From G965276765 sp965276825 (GTDB lineage: Bacteria; Actinomycetota; Acidimicrobiia; Acidimicrobiales; Palsa-688): a DNA stretch of 64,000 nt. Of this stretch, positions 16,944 to 25,462 are shown one piece after another (within the stretch, counting starts at the first letter, position 1; every line of letters begins with the position of its first letter). Both the position numbers and the translations under genes were made by a program. The notes beneath the pieces are model-generated. The model ran no database searches, was not told the origin of the DNA, and saw only the letters and a program-made list of their open reading frames with translations. The stretch is taken from positions 2,542,001-2,606,000 of the forward strand of contig OZ255630.1 of NCBI GenBank assembly GCA_965276825.1, written 5' to 3'.

Positions 16944-17812
16944 TTCGTGTCCTCCGTATCGGCGGCGGCGCCGTCGGCGTCGGTCTCACTGGTGGCGTCG
17001 TCGGTCAGGACGGGCGCGGCGTCGGCCACCGCGATCTCGGCGTCGTCGTCGCCGGCTCCGGCAAAGACCTCGCCGGTGCCCCCGAGCACGTCGGTCTGGG
17101 GTTCGACCTCCGCCACCGGTGGCGCCGCGGCCTCGGCGGTGGAGGGCCGGGGCGCCGGCGTGCGGGTCGAGCCGAGCTCGACGGTCGCATCGCCCTGCTC
17201 GGCGTGGCCCGGCAGGGTGGCGGAGGTGAAGACGACCCAGTCGTTGCAGAGCACGTCGTAGGCGTTGAGCTCGCCGGCCAGGATCACCTGGATGTCGGGG
17301 AGGTTGCGAAACGACCGGTAGGCCCGCTCGTCGTCGCGGGAGAGGACCACGAGCACCTTGCCGTCGACGCCGAGCGCCGAGAGGGCGGTGCGGGCACCCT
17401 TGGTCGTCGGCTCGTCCCAGGCCCACGAGGCGACCACGGCGACCCGGTCCTCCGACCTGCGGTCCGACAGCGCCGAGCGCAGGGCCAGGTTGATCATCTT
17501 GCGGGGGGTGCGCTGCTTGTAGCTGCGCGGCTTGGGGCCGAGGGCGATGCCACCGCCGGTGAAGTGCGGAGCCCGCTCGGAGCCCTGACGGGCGCGGCCC
17601 GTGCCCTTCTGCTTGAACGGCTTCTTGCCGCCGCCGGAGACCTCGGCGCGGGTCTTGGTGCTCTGGGTGCCGGCTCGGGCGGCGGCCAGCTGCGCGGTCA
17701 CGACCTGGTGGAGCACGGCCACGTTGGGCTCGATGCCGAACCAGCCCTCGTCGAGGCTGGCCGTGCCGACCGTCGCGCCGGCGGCGTCGCGGACGTCGAC
17801 GTCGAGGCTCAC
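16940..17812 (-). CDS. rplD: 50S ribosomal protein L4 with acidic C-terminal extension
   Basis: Tunnel-lining protein; in E. coli it also controls the S10 operon. The core (about residues 1-208) has GGGKKPFKQKGTGRARQGSE, the extended loop HFTGGGIALGPKPRSYKQRT and the C-terminal VLCNDWVVFTSATL. It then carries about 80 residues rich in Ala, Asp, Glu and Thr (DDDAEIAVADAAPVLTDDAT), absent from typical L4. Start GTG at 17812 overlaps the rplC stop by four bases. Larger in-frame ORFs upstream are rplC shadows. Confidence 0.95.
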   Translation of the reverse strand: MSLDVDVRDAAGATVGTASLDEGWFGIEPNVAVLHQVVTAQLAAARAGTQSTKTRAEVSGGGKKPFKQKGTGRARQGSERAPHFTGGGIALGPKPRSYKQRTPRKMINLALRSALSDRRSEDRVAVVASWAWDEPTTKGARTALSALGVDGKVLVVLSRDDERAYRSFRNLPDIQVILAGELNAYDVLCNDWVVFTSATLPGHAEQGDATVELGSTRTPAPRPSTAEAAAPPVAEVEPQTDVLGGTGEVFAGAGDDDAEIAVADAAPVLTDDATSETDADGAAADTEDTK

Positions 17813-18453
17813 TTCGATCCTCCCTTGATGGCGTCGCGGATCAGCACCAGGCCGCCACGCGGACCGGGCACCGCACCCTTGATCAGCAGGAGGCTGCGGT
17901 CGGCGTCGGCCGAGACGACCTCCAGGTTGAGGGTGGTCACCTTCTGGTTGCCCATCTGGCCGGCCATCCGGGTGCCCTTGAAGACCCGGGCCGGCGTGGC
18001 GCACGCCCCGATGCCGCCGGGCGCCCGGTGGTGCTTGTGGTTGCCGTGGCTGGCGCCCTGGCCCTTGAAGTTGTGGCGCTTCATCCCGCCGGCGAAGCCC
18101 TTGCCCTTGCTGATGGCGGTCACGTCGACCTTGCTGCCCGCGGCGAGGATGTCGACCGAGAGCTCCTGGCCGATCCGGTAGGAGGCGCTGTCGTCGACGC
18201 GCAGCTCCACCAGGCTCCGGCCGGGCTCGACGTCGGCCTTGGCGTAGTGCCCGGCGAGGGGCTTGTTGACCGTCTTGGCCCGCCGGGCGCCGTAGGTCAC
18301 CTGGACCGCGGCGTACCCGTCTCGGTCGGGGGTCTTCAGTTGGACGACTCGGGCCGGCGTGACCCGGACGACGGTCACGGCCACCGCGTGGTTGTCACCG
18401 TCCCAGATCTGGGTCATGCCGACCTTCTCGCCGACGATCGCTTTGGAGGGCAC
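17809..18453 (-). CDS. rplC: 50S ribosomal protein L3
   Basis: Early assembly protein near the peptidyl-transferase centre. 214 aa with a GTG start at 18453: MPSKAIVGEKVGMTQIWDGD, then SKGKGFAGGMKRHNFKGQGA and the signature GTRMAGQMGNQKVTTLNLEV. Normally rpsJ lies directly upstream; here rpsJ is about 12.5 kb away, so this gene is now the first of its transcript and needs its own promoter. Confidence 0.97.
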   Translation of the reverse strand: MPSKAIVGEKVGMTQIWDGDNHAVAVTVVRVTPARVVQLKTPDRDGYAAVQVTYGARRAKTVNKPLAGHYAKADVEPGRSLVELRVDDSASYRIGQELSVDILAAGSKVDVTAISKGKGFAGGMKRHNFKGQGASHGNHKHHRAPGGIGACATPARVFKGTRMAGQMGNQKVTTLNLEVVSADADRSLLLIKGAVPGPRGGLVLIRDAIKGGSK

Positions 18454-18767
18454 CGCTCGCTCTTTCTCAGGGGTCGTGGCGGAGGAGAACGGCCCTGGCC
18501 GGACCGGTCACCTCACACGGAAGCTCCCGACGGACGGACCGTCGAGGGCAGTGTCGTCATCCACCAGCCACGGGGTCTCCGTCCGGAGACGGACACACGC
18601 GGACACCGGTTGGCGACCGAGGGAGAAATCTAGCACCACCGGCCTGCTCCCGCACCTGGAGGTCGGCGCCACCGCCAGGGGCGCCGTCCGTGACTCCTGT
18701 GAGCCATGAGGTTCGAGGGGCAGGATGGCTCTTCTGGGGCTGCTGAGCTGCCTACACTCGACGGCTG
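18454..18767. promoter_or_regulatory. Divergent intergenic region: candidate leader of the rplC operon and promoter of the PBP gene
   Basis: A 314-base region between divergent genes; no gene seen. On the minus strand a -10-like TAGATT (18632-18627) lies about 175 bases before rplC, but no good -35 is spaced from it. A compact set of overlapping inverted repeats sits in the presumed leader: GTCTCC (18575-18580) pairs with GGAGAC (18585-18590), and TCCGTC/GACGGA overlaps it, so two alternative hairpins can form. On the plus strand TACACT (18753-18758) is a -10-like box 10 bases before the PBP start. All of this is by eye. Confidence 0.35.
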
Positions 18768-20621
18768 GTGTCCCCCTCCCCCCGCCGTCCGGCCCCGCCG
18801 CCCACCGCCCCTCCCCGCGCCGGGCCGCGCTCGGGGGCTCTGGGAGCCGGGGCAGGCGCCCGCGGCCGCCCGGCCCACCGCCGCACCGGCCTGCCCCGAA
18901 GGAGCCGCAAGCGCCTCTTCGGGATGCTCGTCGGGTTCGCGGCCGTGTTCGCCCTGATCGCCTGGCGCCTGGTGAGCATCCAGGGCTTCGGCAGCGCCGG
19001 CCTCGAGAAGGTCAGCGCGGCGGCGGGCCGCACCATCGTGCTGCCCGGGCTGCGCGGCTCGATCCTCGCCGACAACGGCGACGAGCTGGCCCTGTCGGAG
19101 ATGCGTCCGACGATCTTCGCCGACCCTGGCGAGATCCCCAGGGGCCGGGCCCCGGCCGAGGCCGCCGCCCTTGCGCCGGTGCTGCACCGCCCGGTCGCCG
19201 CCCTGACCGCCGAGCTGACCCGCCACACCACCTACGTGGTGCTGGCTGCGGCCGTGTCCCAGACCACCGGCACCAGCATCGGCCACCTGGCGCTGGCCGG
19301 GATCGGGACCGAGAACGTGCCCGTGCGCTACTACCCCGACGGCCAGATGGCCAGCCCGATCCTCGGCTTCATCGACGCCGCCGGACGGGGGGTCGGCGGG
19401 CTGGAGGAGAACGACAACTCCGTGCTCGCCGGCCGCCCCGGCAAGCTGGTGGAGGAGGTCGACCCGGCCGGCTACTACGTGCCCGGCACCAGGACCGTCG
19501 ACCAGCCGGCGGTCAACGGCCAGGACCTGCTCACCACCATCGACCAGTCGCTGCAGTACCAGACGGAGTCGTCGCTGGCCAAGGCCATCACCACGGCCAA
19601 GGCCAAGGGCGGCACGGCGATCATCATGGACACGAAGACCGGTGCGCTCCTCGCCGTGGCCAGCATGGTCACCACCCCCAAGGGTGCGGTGGTCCAGGCG
19701 CCGTCGTCCTCGGCGTTCACCCTGTCTTACGAGCCGGGCTCGGTGGCCAAGGTCGTGACGCTCTCCGCCGCCCTGGCCACCAGGGCGATCACGCCCAGGC
19801 AGACCTTCACGGTGCCCTACAACCTCCGGGTGGCCGACCAGGTCATTCACGACGCCGAGTTCCACCCGACCGAGCAGCTCGACCCGACCGGCATCCTGGC
19901 CCAGTCGTCCAACATCGGCGCCATCGAGGTGGCCCAGAAGCTCGGCCCGGACAAGCTGTACCACTACCTCCAGGCCTACGGCCTGACCTCCAAGACGGCC
20001 ATCAACTTTCCCGGCGAGTCCCCCGGTATCGTCCCGACGCCGGCCCACTTCTCCGGCACCAGCCTGGCCACCATCGCCTTCGGTCAGGGGATCGCGGTCA
20101 CCGCCGCCCAGATGACCGCCGCCATCAACACCGTCGCCAACGGCGGCGTCTACGTCCCGCCCAAGCTCGTCACCGCCACCGTCGACGGCCACGGCAGAGA
20201 GCATCTCCTGGCGGCGGGCCGCAGCCACCGGGTCGTCCCCACCTCGATCGCCGGCATCATGACCTCCAAGCTGGAGCAGGTGGTCGCCGCCGGGACCGGG
20301 ACCGCCGCCGCCATCCCCGGCTACGCCGTGGCCGGCAAGACCGGCACGGCCAACCAGGTCGGCAAGGACGGCAAGTACATCCCGAGCGTCTACATCTCGA
20401 GCTTCGCCGGCTTCGCCCCGGCCAAGGCCCCGCGGGTCACCGCCATGGTGGTCATCGACAGCACGGGCCAGTACGGTGCGGCCGCCGCTGCGCCGGCGTT
20501 CTCCCAGATCGTGCGCGACGCGCTGCTCGACCTCGACATCCCCTCGACGGGCGCCCAGCCCGCCCCCACCGCGGACGCCTACCCGAAGGTCAACGGCAGG
20601 GTGCAGCGCCCCGCCGGCTGA
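18768..20621 (+). CDS. Class B penicillin-binding protein (FtsI/PBP2 type)
   Basis: Peptidoglycan DD-transpeptidase of the divisome or elongasome. 617 aa: a Pro/Arg-rich cytoplasmic N-terminus, one membrane anchor (about residues 50-70, MLVGFAAVFALIAWRLV), a dimerisation domain, then the transpeptidase domain with SVAK (Ser325), SSN (380-382) and KTG (524-526). Starts with GTG at 18768. The gene is divergent from the rplC operon and its 3' end overlaps the J-domain gene tail-to-tail by 43 bases. Which of the class B enzymes it is cannot be told from the sequence alone. Confidence 0.92.
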   Translation: MSPSPRRPAPPPTAPPRAGPRSGALGAGAGARGRPAHRRTGLPRRSRKRLFGMLVGFAAVFALIAWRLVSIQGFGSAGLEKVSAAAGRTIVLPGLRGSILADNGDELALSEMRPTIFADPGEIPRGRAPAEAAALAPVLHRPVAALTAELTRHTTYVVLAAAVSQTTGTSIGHLALAGIGTENVPVRYYPDGQMASPILGFIDAAGRGVGGLEENDNSVLAGRPGKLVEEVDPAGYYVPGTRTVDQPAVNGQDLLTTIDQSLQYQTESSLAKAITTAKAKGGTAIIMDTKTGALLAVASMVTTPKGAVVQAPSSSAFTLSYEPGSVAKVVTLSAALATRAITPRQTFTVPYNLRVADQVIHDAEFHPTEQLDPTGILAQSSNIGAIEVAQKLGPDKLYHYLQAYGLTSKTAINFPGESPGIVPTPAHFSGTSLATIAFGQGIAVTAAQMTAAINTVANGGVYVPPKLVTATVDGHGREHLLAAGRSHRVVPTSIAGIMTSKLEQVVAAGTGTAAAIPGYAVAGKTGTANQVGKDGKYIPSVYISSFAGFAPAKAPRVTAMVVIDSTGQYGAAAAAPAFSQIVRDALLDLDIPSTGAQPAPTADAYPKVNGRVQRPAG

Positions 20622-21217
20622 CGCGCTCCGGCTCGTCCGCCCGGGCAGGCTCCCTCCGGTCTCGGGTGGGCTGCAGCCGGTCCGGGCCGCGACGACGGGC
20701 TCAGGTCAAGTGGTGGCCGTCGGCCGACCGGCCTGGATCCAGGACCACGCCCGGCGCCGGCCTGGGAGACAGCGCCGGCCTGGGAGACAGCGCGCGTCGC
20801 GTTCGGGAGCGTCGCAGGAGCGCACGCCTCACCGGCCGCGACGGGGGCCGCGGGATGGGGGGCCGGGTCGGCACGTGCCGGGCGCAGCCGGCCGTCCTCG
20901 GTCCGGCCGGCGTAGCTCGGTCGGGTGGCCACCCCTCCGCTGCGCAGGTCGATGCGGTCGGCCGGCTGGGCCGGGCCCCGCTTCCCCGGTCGACCGGGTC
21001 GCTCGTGCCCTGGCGACCAGGGGGGCGACCGGCGGTACCCGTTGAGTCGCACGGCGATGTCGCGTGCCTCGATGAGCTCGGCCAGCCGCTCGGCCGCGGC
21101 GGACGGGTCGGCGCCGGTGTCGGGGTGGGCGGCCCGGACCTTGGCGGCGAAGGCCCGCTTGACCTGGACGGGCGAGGCGCCGGCGGCGATGCCGAGCACC
21201 TCCCACGCCGTCTGCAT
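20579..21217 (-). CDS. J-domain (DnaJ-like) protein
   Basis: A 212-aa protein with an N-terminal J domain over about residues 1-65: TAWEVLGIAAGASPVQVKRA, then the diagnostic HPD tripeptide in RAAHPDTGADPSAA and an AAERLAELIEARDIAVRLNG helix. J domains stimulate DnaK ATPase. The remaining 145 residues are Pro/Arg/Ala-rich, without zinc-finger or substrate-binding domains, with a short repeat (AVSQAG twice), and may be disordered. The last 43 bases overlap the PBP gene on the other strand, so the true C-terminus could be a non-conserved run-on. Confidence 0.7.
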   Translation of the reverse strand: MQTAWEVLGIAAGASPVQVKRAFAAKVRAAHPDTGADPSAAAERLAELIEARDIAVRLNGYRRSPPWSPGHERPGRPGKRGPAQPADRIDLRSGGVATRPSYAGRTEDGRLRPARADPAPHPAAPVAAGEACAPATLPNATRAVSQAGAVSQAGAGRGPGSRPVGRRPPLDLSPSSRPGPAAAHPRPEGACPGGRAGARQPAGRCTLPLTFG

Positions 21218-21270
21218 CCGTGCAGTCTGACGTCGCGGGCCGTCCTCGAAGGTGGATCGATGCCGGGTGC

Positions 21271-22695
21271 TCAGCCGGTCTCGGGCAGCCAGCTGCCGTG
21301 AAACCCGAGCGGAATCCGCGTCGGGAGGTGCACACGGGCGACGGGTTCGCCAGTGAAATCCTGTGATGCCAGGACCACCAGATCGGCCGCCTGGCGATCC
21401 GGGTTGTGCACGAAGGCCATCACGTAGCCGTCGTCCTCGCCGGAGTCCGGCGCGGACGGCGCGAACACCGCTTCACCTGCGACCGAGCTCCGGTCGAAGG
21501 CGTGCGCTTCGACCGTGCCCGCCAGCAGGTCGTGCTTGAACAACGCGTTGCCGAACGCGCCGTCTTCGAAGTTGCCGTTCCAGGGCACCAACGCCGGGTT
21601 GATCGGCCCGAATGCGGCGCTGTAGCCGTGACGGTGCCGGCGGGAGACGACCCGCTCGTCGACCCGGGGGAAGTCCTGCTCTCGGTCGTCGATGCACTGC
21701 CGGATCACGTCGCTCGCTCTCGGGTCGACGATCCAGCGGTCGAGCGTCAGTGCGCCCTTCCCGGACAGATCCGCCATGTCGAACGGACCCGCAAACCGGC
21801 ACAGGTCCACCACGACTCGGTCGCCGTCGTCGTAGGCGTTGAGGGTGTGGAAGACATAGCACGGTTCGACGTCGAGCCAGATCACCTTCGGCGACGGGCC
21901 AGTTCTGGGCAGCAGGCCGACTCGAGACCGGTGGGAGGGGTTCCAGACATAGGGAGGCCGGGCGCCGGCCGCGGCGGCTTCCCGACTGAAGGTGACAGGC
22001 AGATCGTAGAGGACGACGAAACGCTCCGTGAGCGCAAAGTCGTGCATCGCCGGGCCGTCGCTGACGGCCACGTCGACGGTCCGGCTGACCCGGCCATCCG
22101 ACCCGACAACGATGTGCTGGACGTGGTCCCAGCCCCCGAAGTACGCGACGGCGTGCAACTCACCGGTGCGGGAGTCGAACTTGGTGTGCGCAGCAAACCC
22201 TCCGGGCAGCGTGCCGTCGAAGTCGCACGGGCCGACGGTGTCGAGCTCGGCGTTGACCTCATAGGGCAGCGCGCCGCCCTCGACCGTGGCCAGCGTGCGG
22301 CCGCCGTGAGCGATCACATGGGTGTTCGCCGCGAAGTCCTGGCCGGCGTGCACGGGACCTCCCGGCCACTGCTCCCCCAACTGGCCGGCGACCCTGCGGG
22401 ACCGGATCCAGCGGTTGCGGTACCACTCGGCCTTCCCGTCGCGTAGTCGCACACCGTGGAGCATGCCGGCACCGGAGAACCAGTGGCCGCCGGCACCGTC
22501 GAGTCCCAGCGGGTTGGGCCCGTTCCGCAGGTAACGCCCATCGAGCTCGGCAGGCAGCCATCCGCTCACGGGCAGGTCGAAGGCGGTGACCTCGTCGACG
22601 ACCGGAGCGAAATGGCCCTCACGCCAGGTCGCTCGGTCACGGGTTGGATGACCGACGTCCACCGACTCCTCCTGCGGGTTCACCGACTGGAGCAT
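21271..22695 (-). CDS. Carotenoid oxygenase family protein
   Basis: Non-haem iron dioxygenase family that cleaves carotenoids, apocarotenoids or stilbenes at a double bond. The 474-aa product has the expected layout: SGWLPAELDGRYLRNGPNPL near the N-terminus and histidines of the four-His iron site around DGTLPGGFAAHTKFD, DGPAMHDFALTERF, CYVFHTLNAYDDGD and PTRIPLGFHGSW at the end. The start at 22695 is fixed by a perfect AGGAGG (22706-22701) five bases upstream; the in-frame TTG at 22710 would lie ahead of that site. A strong promoter overlapped by an operator lies just upstream and a TetR gene is divergent, suggesting induction by a substrate. Confidence 0.9.
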   Translation of the reverse strand: MLQSVNPQEESVDVGHPTRDRATWREGHFAPVVDEVTAFDLPVSGWLPAELDGRYLRNGPNPLGLDGAGGHWFSGAGMLHGVRLRDGKAEWYRNRWIRSRRVAGQLGEQWPGGPVHAGQDFAANTHVIAHGGRTLATVEGGALPYEVNAELDTVGPCDFDGTLPGGFAAHTKFDSRTGELHAVAYFGGWDHVQHIVVGSDGRVSRTVDVAVSDGPAMHDFALTERFVVLYDLPVTFSREAAAAGARPPYVWNPSHRSRVGLLPRTGPSPKVIWLDVEPCYVFHTLNAYDDGDRVVVDLCRFAGPFDMADLSGKGALTLDRWIVDPRASDVIRQCIDDREQDFPRVDERVVSRRHRHGYSAAFGPINPALVPWNGNFEDGAFGNALFKHDLLAGTVEAHAFDRSSVAGEAVFAPSAPDSGEDDGYVMAFVHNPDRQAADLVVLASQDFTGEPVARVHLPTRIPLGFHGSWLPETG

Positions 22696-22711
22696 CAGGA
22701 CCTCCTGCAAA

Positions 22712-22757
22712 TAGAACTACGTTCTATTATTGTAGAACGTTGTGACACGGCCGTCAA
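22712..22757 (-). promoter_or_regulatory. Promoter with overlapping inverted-repeat operator for the carotenoid oxygenase gene
   Basis: On the minus strand a -35 TTGACG (22757-22752) and a -10 TACAAT (22734-22729) are separated by exactly 17 bases, close to the sigma-70 consensus. Over the -10 and start region lie three hexamer half-sites: TAGAAC (22712-22717), GTTCTA (22721-22726) and TAGAAC (22733-22738), forming two overlapping inverted repeats. This AT-rich patch contrasts with the surrounding high GC. Such a layout fits repression by the divergent TetR protein; the pairing of regulator and site is inference. Confidence 0.75.
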
Positions 22758-23017
22758 CCGCTCGGCTCGTGCTGCGACCTGCCGAGTCGGGTGCCGCCGT
22801 CACCGAAGTCGACAGCCGCGCAAGCGCGGTCTGTCCGACGACGGGCCCCTGGCGCCTCGTGCTCGCGACCGACGACGCCCGGCTCGGCGTCGTAGAAGGC
22901 GTGCCGCCTCACGGTCGCGCAGACCTCACCGGCACCTTCCGCACCGGTTCGGGCGGTCACCGGGTCGAGCCCGGCCCGAGTCGCGGTCCGGGCGAGGACA
23001 TCGGCAAGACTGCGAGC

Positions 23018-23629
23018 GTGACGTTGAACGGCGCGGAACCGGCCGCGGTGAGCAGTCGCACGCCCAGCCGGGTTCTCGAGCAAGCGCTGGTGGATGCCGC
23101 GGAACGGGTGCTGGCCCGGGGGGGCCTGTCCGCCGTGACGGTGCGTGCCGTCGCAGCCGAGGCCGGGGTCGCACCCATGGGCGTCTACAACCGGTTCGGC
23201 AGCAAGAAGGGGCTCGTAGCCGCCGTCGTGGCCCGTGGTTACGACGGGCTGCGTGCGGCGGTCCTCGACAACGTCGACGCTGACCCGGTCGCACGGCTGG
23301 TGGCCAGCGGACGCAACTACCGACGATTCGCACTCGAGCATCCCCAGCACTACGCGGCCATGTTCAGCGGCGGGCCGTCGACGGCCACGGAGGGCGCATC
23401 GGAACTCGGCGCGCACGCCGCCGCCGCGTTCGCCGCCCTCGTCGAGCAGGTCCGGTACGGGATGGCTCTCGGCGTCCTACGCGACGCTGATCCGGTCGAG
23501 ACCGCGCAAATAGTCTGGAGCTCGGTGCACGGCGCGGTCAGCCTGGAGCTCAGCGGCCGTACCCTCACACCCGACCCGGCGTCGAGCTACGACAGGCTGC
23601 TGCGCATGCTGCTCAATGGCCTGGGGTGA
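23018..23629 (+). CDS. TetR/AcrR family transcriptional regulator
   Basis: One-component repressor. An N-terminal helix-turn-helix (SRVLEQALVDAAERVLARGG, LSAVTVRAVAAEAGVAPMGV, YNRFGSKKGLV) is followed by a ligand-binding domain with RNYRRFALEHPQHYAAMFSG, the WHG-type TetR C-terminal domain. The start is uncertain. The frame is open from 22742, but residues before the GTG at 23018 are not protein-like, and 23018 or 23048 gives a normal length of about 200 aa. Divergent from the carotenoid oxygenase gene and probably its regulator. Bases 22742-23017 hold nothing else recognisable. Confidence 0.85.
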   Translation: MTLNGAEPAAVSSRTPSRVLEQALVDAAERVLARGGLSAVTVRAVAAEAGVAPMGVYNRFGSKKGLVAAVVARGYDGLRAAVLDNVDADPVARLVASGRNYRRFALEHPQHYAAMFSGGPSTATEGASELGAHAAAAFAALVEQVRYGMALGVLRDADPVETAQIVWSSVHGAVSLELSGRTLTPDPASSYDRLLRMLLNGLG

Positions 23630-23720
23630 ACGCAACCAAGGGCCGGGGGGCGCCGCCGACGCTCGTGCTTTGTTGCCCGGAGCTCGGAGTCCGTGACCTG
23701 ATCCGCGAACAGAACTTCCC
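23628..23720. repeat. 93-bp dispersed repeat, copy 1
   Basis: This stretch closely matches 29538-29631 in the same orientation. It begins GAACGCAACCAAGGGCC, passes through GCCGCCGACGCTCG and ends in a 35-base block (23681-23715) that differs from 29591-29625 at a single position (AGCTCGGAGTCC, then TGACCTGATCCGCGAACAG). It starts at the stop of the TetR gene. The two copies bracket the segment carrying the SDR, methyltransferase and both insertion sequences. In the plus frame it reads ELGVRDLIREQN, possibly the remnant of a coding end. Confidence 0.75.
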
Positions 23721-23739
23721 CGGCACCTCCCGCCGGCCA

Positions 23740-24528
23740 TCATCGGGAGGACCACCCGCCGTCGGAGGCGATGGTCTGGCCGGTGATCCAGTCGGCGTCG
23801 TCGCTGACCAACCAGGCGACGAGTTTTGCGGCGTCAGCGGGGGTGGACCAGCGCCCTCCGGGGGCGCGTTCGGTGACCGCGGCGATGGTGTCGGGGTCGG
23901 CGTAGCCGGTGTCGTTCGGACCGGGGTTGATGCAGTTGACGGTGATGCCCCGAGGCATGAGGTGCACGGCGAGGGACCGGGTCAGCTCATGGAGGGCGGC
24001 TTTGGTGGCGACGTAGGGAAGCTCCTCGGGCATGGCCCCGTGGTACTGCCCGGAGGTGAACAGCACGACCCGGCCGCCTGAGCGCCGGTCGTGGCCGGCG
24101 GCGAACGCCCGGACCAGCAGGAGCGTGGCCCGGACGTTCACGGCGTAGGCGAGGTCGAGCTCGGCGGCGCTGAGCTGCTCGAGGGATTGGGAGCTGCTGC
24201 GGGCGTGGTTGGCCACGACGATGTCGAGGCGCCCGAAGGCCTCCTGCGTGGCGTCGACCACAGCCGTCGGGGCATCGGGGTCAGCCAGGTCGACGGCCAG
24301 GTGCTCGACCCGACCTCCGCCAGCCCGGAGCTCATCGAGCAGAGCGTCGGGGCCTCCGACGTCAGCCCCCCACGGTTGTTCAGCATCATGTGGGGACCAA
24401 GAATGGAGCATGACCGCGGCACCGTCGGCGGCGAGCCGGCGGGCGATGGCCGCGCCGATGGCGACCCTCCGGCTGGCGCCGGTCACCAGGGCCACCCGAC
24501 CGTCGAGTGGGCGTAAGGGACCGGTCAC
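23740..24528 (-). CDS. SDR family oxidoreductase (3-oxoacyl-ACP reductase-like)
   Basis: NAD(P)-dependent short-chain dehydrogenase of classical type, 262 aa. The cofactor site is ALVTGASRRVAIGAAIARRL (TGxxxxxG), followed by an NHA variant of the NAG motif (IVVANHARSS), a Ser in VLFTSGQYHG and the catalytic YVATK. The C-terminus GRWSTPADAAKLVAWLVSDD plus ITGQTIASDGGW is typical of FabG-like enzymes. The substrate cannot be inferred. It lies convergent to the TetR gene. Confidence 0.88.
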   Translation of the reverse strand: MTGPLRPLDGRVALVTGASRRVAIGAAIARRLAADGAAVMLHSWSPHDAEQPWGADVGGPDALLDELRAGGGRVEHLAVDLADPDAPTAVVDATQEAFGRLDIVVANHARSSSQSLEQLSAAELDLAYAVNVRATLLLVRAFAAGHDRRSGGRVVLFTSGQYHGAMPEELPYVATKAALHELTRSLAVHLMPRGITVNCINPGPNDTGYADPDTIAAVTERAPGGRWSTPADAAKLVAWLVSDDADWITGQTIASDGGWSSR

Positions 24529-24772
24529 CGGACAGATTCTGGCAGACCAGTCGCATCCGAGGATTCTTGGGTTCAGCCGGTGGCATCCCGATCCCGCAAC
24601 AGAAGCAGGTCGTCATGAAAGTGCTGTATCGGCGGCGGATGACCTCGCCGATCACCTTGCGCCCATCGACGACGAGAGGCGAGATCGAGCCAAGTGGTCT
24701 GCATCCTGGTAGCCAAGATTCCTGTGCCTACTCGTTACAAGCTTTTCTGCTCCTTACTTGCGCGCTGGTGGA

Positions 24773-25165
24773 TCAGGCGTCCGACGCCGAGCGCTCCAGA
24801 ATCCGCTTCACGGTCATGTGAGAGAGCCCGATGCTCGCCGCGATCTCACGGAGCGAAGCACCCTGCTCGGCCGCAAACCGGATGGCGTTGTTCCTCGTTG
24901 ATTCCGCCACATCAGCTCTTTGGGCCGCAGATGCGGCAAGCTTCAGCGCAGCACGCTTGTCGATCTCTGGGTCAGCACGTCGGATGGGGGCAGGGTGGCT
25001 CATAATCGGATCATCTTTCGTCAGCTCGATCGAGTAGCAGCAAAGCCCAGTCCATGGCCTCATCGGCCAGGACTGACGTATGGGCGTGCGGTCCTCGAAC
25101 GATGCGATGGCTTCGGCGATGGTCTTGGCAAGGTCTTTGGCTTCCTCGTCCGTCAAGATCACCAC
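24773..25165 (-). CDS. Small helix-turn-helix protein
   Basis: A 130-aa ORF of unknown function. The C-terminal half (about residues 55-130) is convincing: a helical basic region (IDKRAALKLAASAAQRADVA), then a helix-turn-helix (GASLREIAASIGLSHMTVKR). The N-terminal MVILTDEEAKDLAKTIAEAI also looks like a true helix, but residues 28-54 are less protein-like. Either the ORF is one gene, or the HTH protein begins at MSHPAPIRR (25003, 76 aa) after a separate short ORF. It resembles small DNA-binding partners of toxin-like genes, but no toxin is recognised next to it. The 24529-24772 interval is empty. Confidence 0.5.
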   Translation of the reverse strand: MVILTDEEAKDLAKTIAEAIASFEDRTPIRQSWPMRPWTGLCCYSIELTKDDPIMSHPAPIRRADPEIDKRAALKLAASAAQRADVAESTRNNAIRFAAEQGASLREIAASIGLSHMTVKRILERSASDA

Positions 25166-25462
25166 GAGGAGTCACTGTAACGGATTGGGACAGATGAGCA
25201 GGTAGGTGACGGCGCAGGCCGGAGCATCGACGGCTCAGGTGAAAGTCTTCGGATCACGTCGAGGACGATCCAGTCGTCTTTTCGATACTCAGGGTTACTG
25301 TGCCGTAGTCGTACGGCGTCTGGACCAACGGGTCGGTCAACCGGCGAGCTCGTCATGGAAGCGATCCTCTCATCGACCTGCGACCACGGAACGGCCTCCC
25401 CCTGTGGCGAGGCGTCGAACAGTCGATTGATGAACCGTTCGGAGCGGCGGAGGTCAGGCGGC
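25166..25462. other. Intergenic region without recognised gene
   Basis: About 300 bases with lower GC than the surroundings. Short ORFs cross both strands; the minus-frame stretch reading VRLRHSNPEYRKDDWIVLDV near 25230-25310 looks somewhat protein-like and could be a remnant, but it has no start or neighbour that would support a gene. Confidence 0.4.

Noticed and set aside
22742..23017. N-terminal extension of the TetR regulator in the same open frame
   Set aside because: The residues are not protein-like and precede the normal TetR helix-turn-helix by over 90 residues; a GTG at 23018 gives a typical length.
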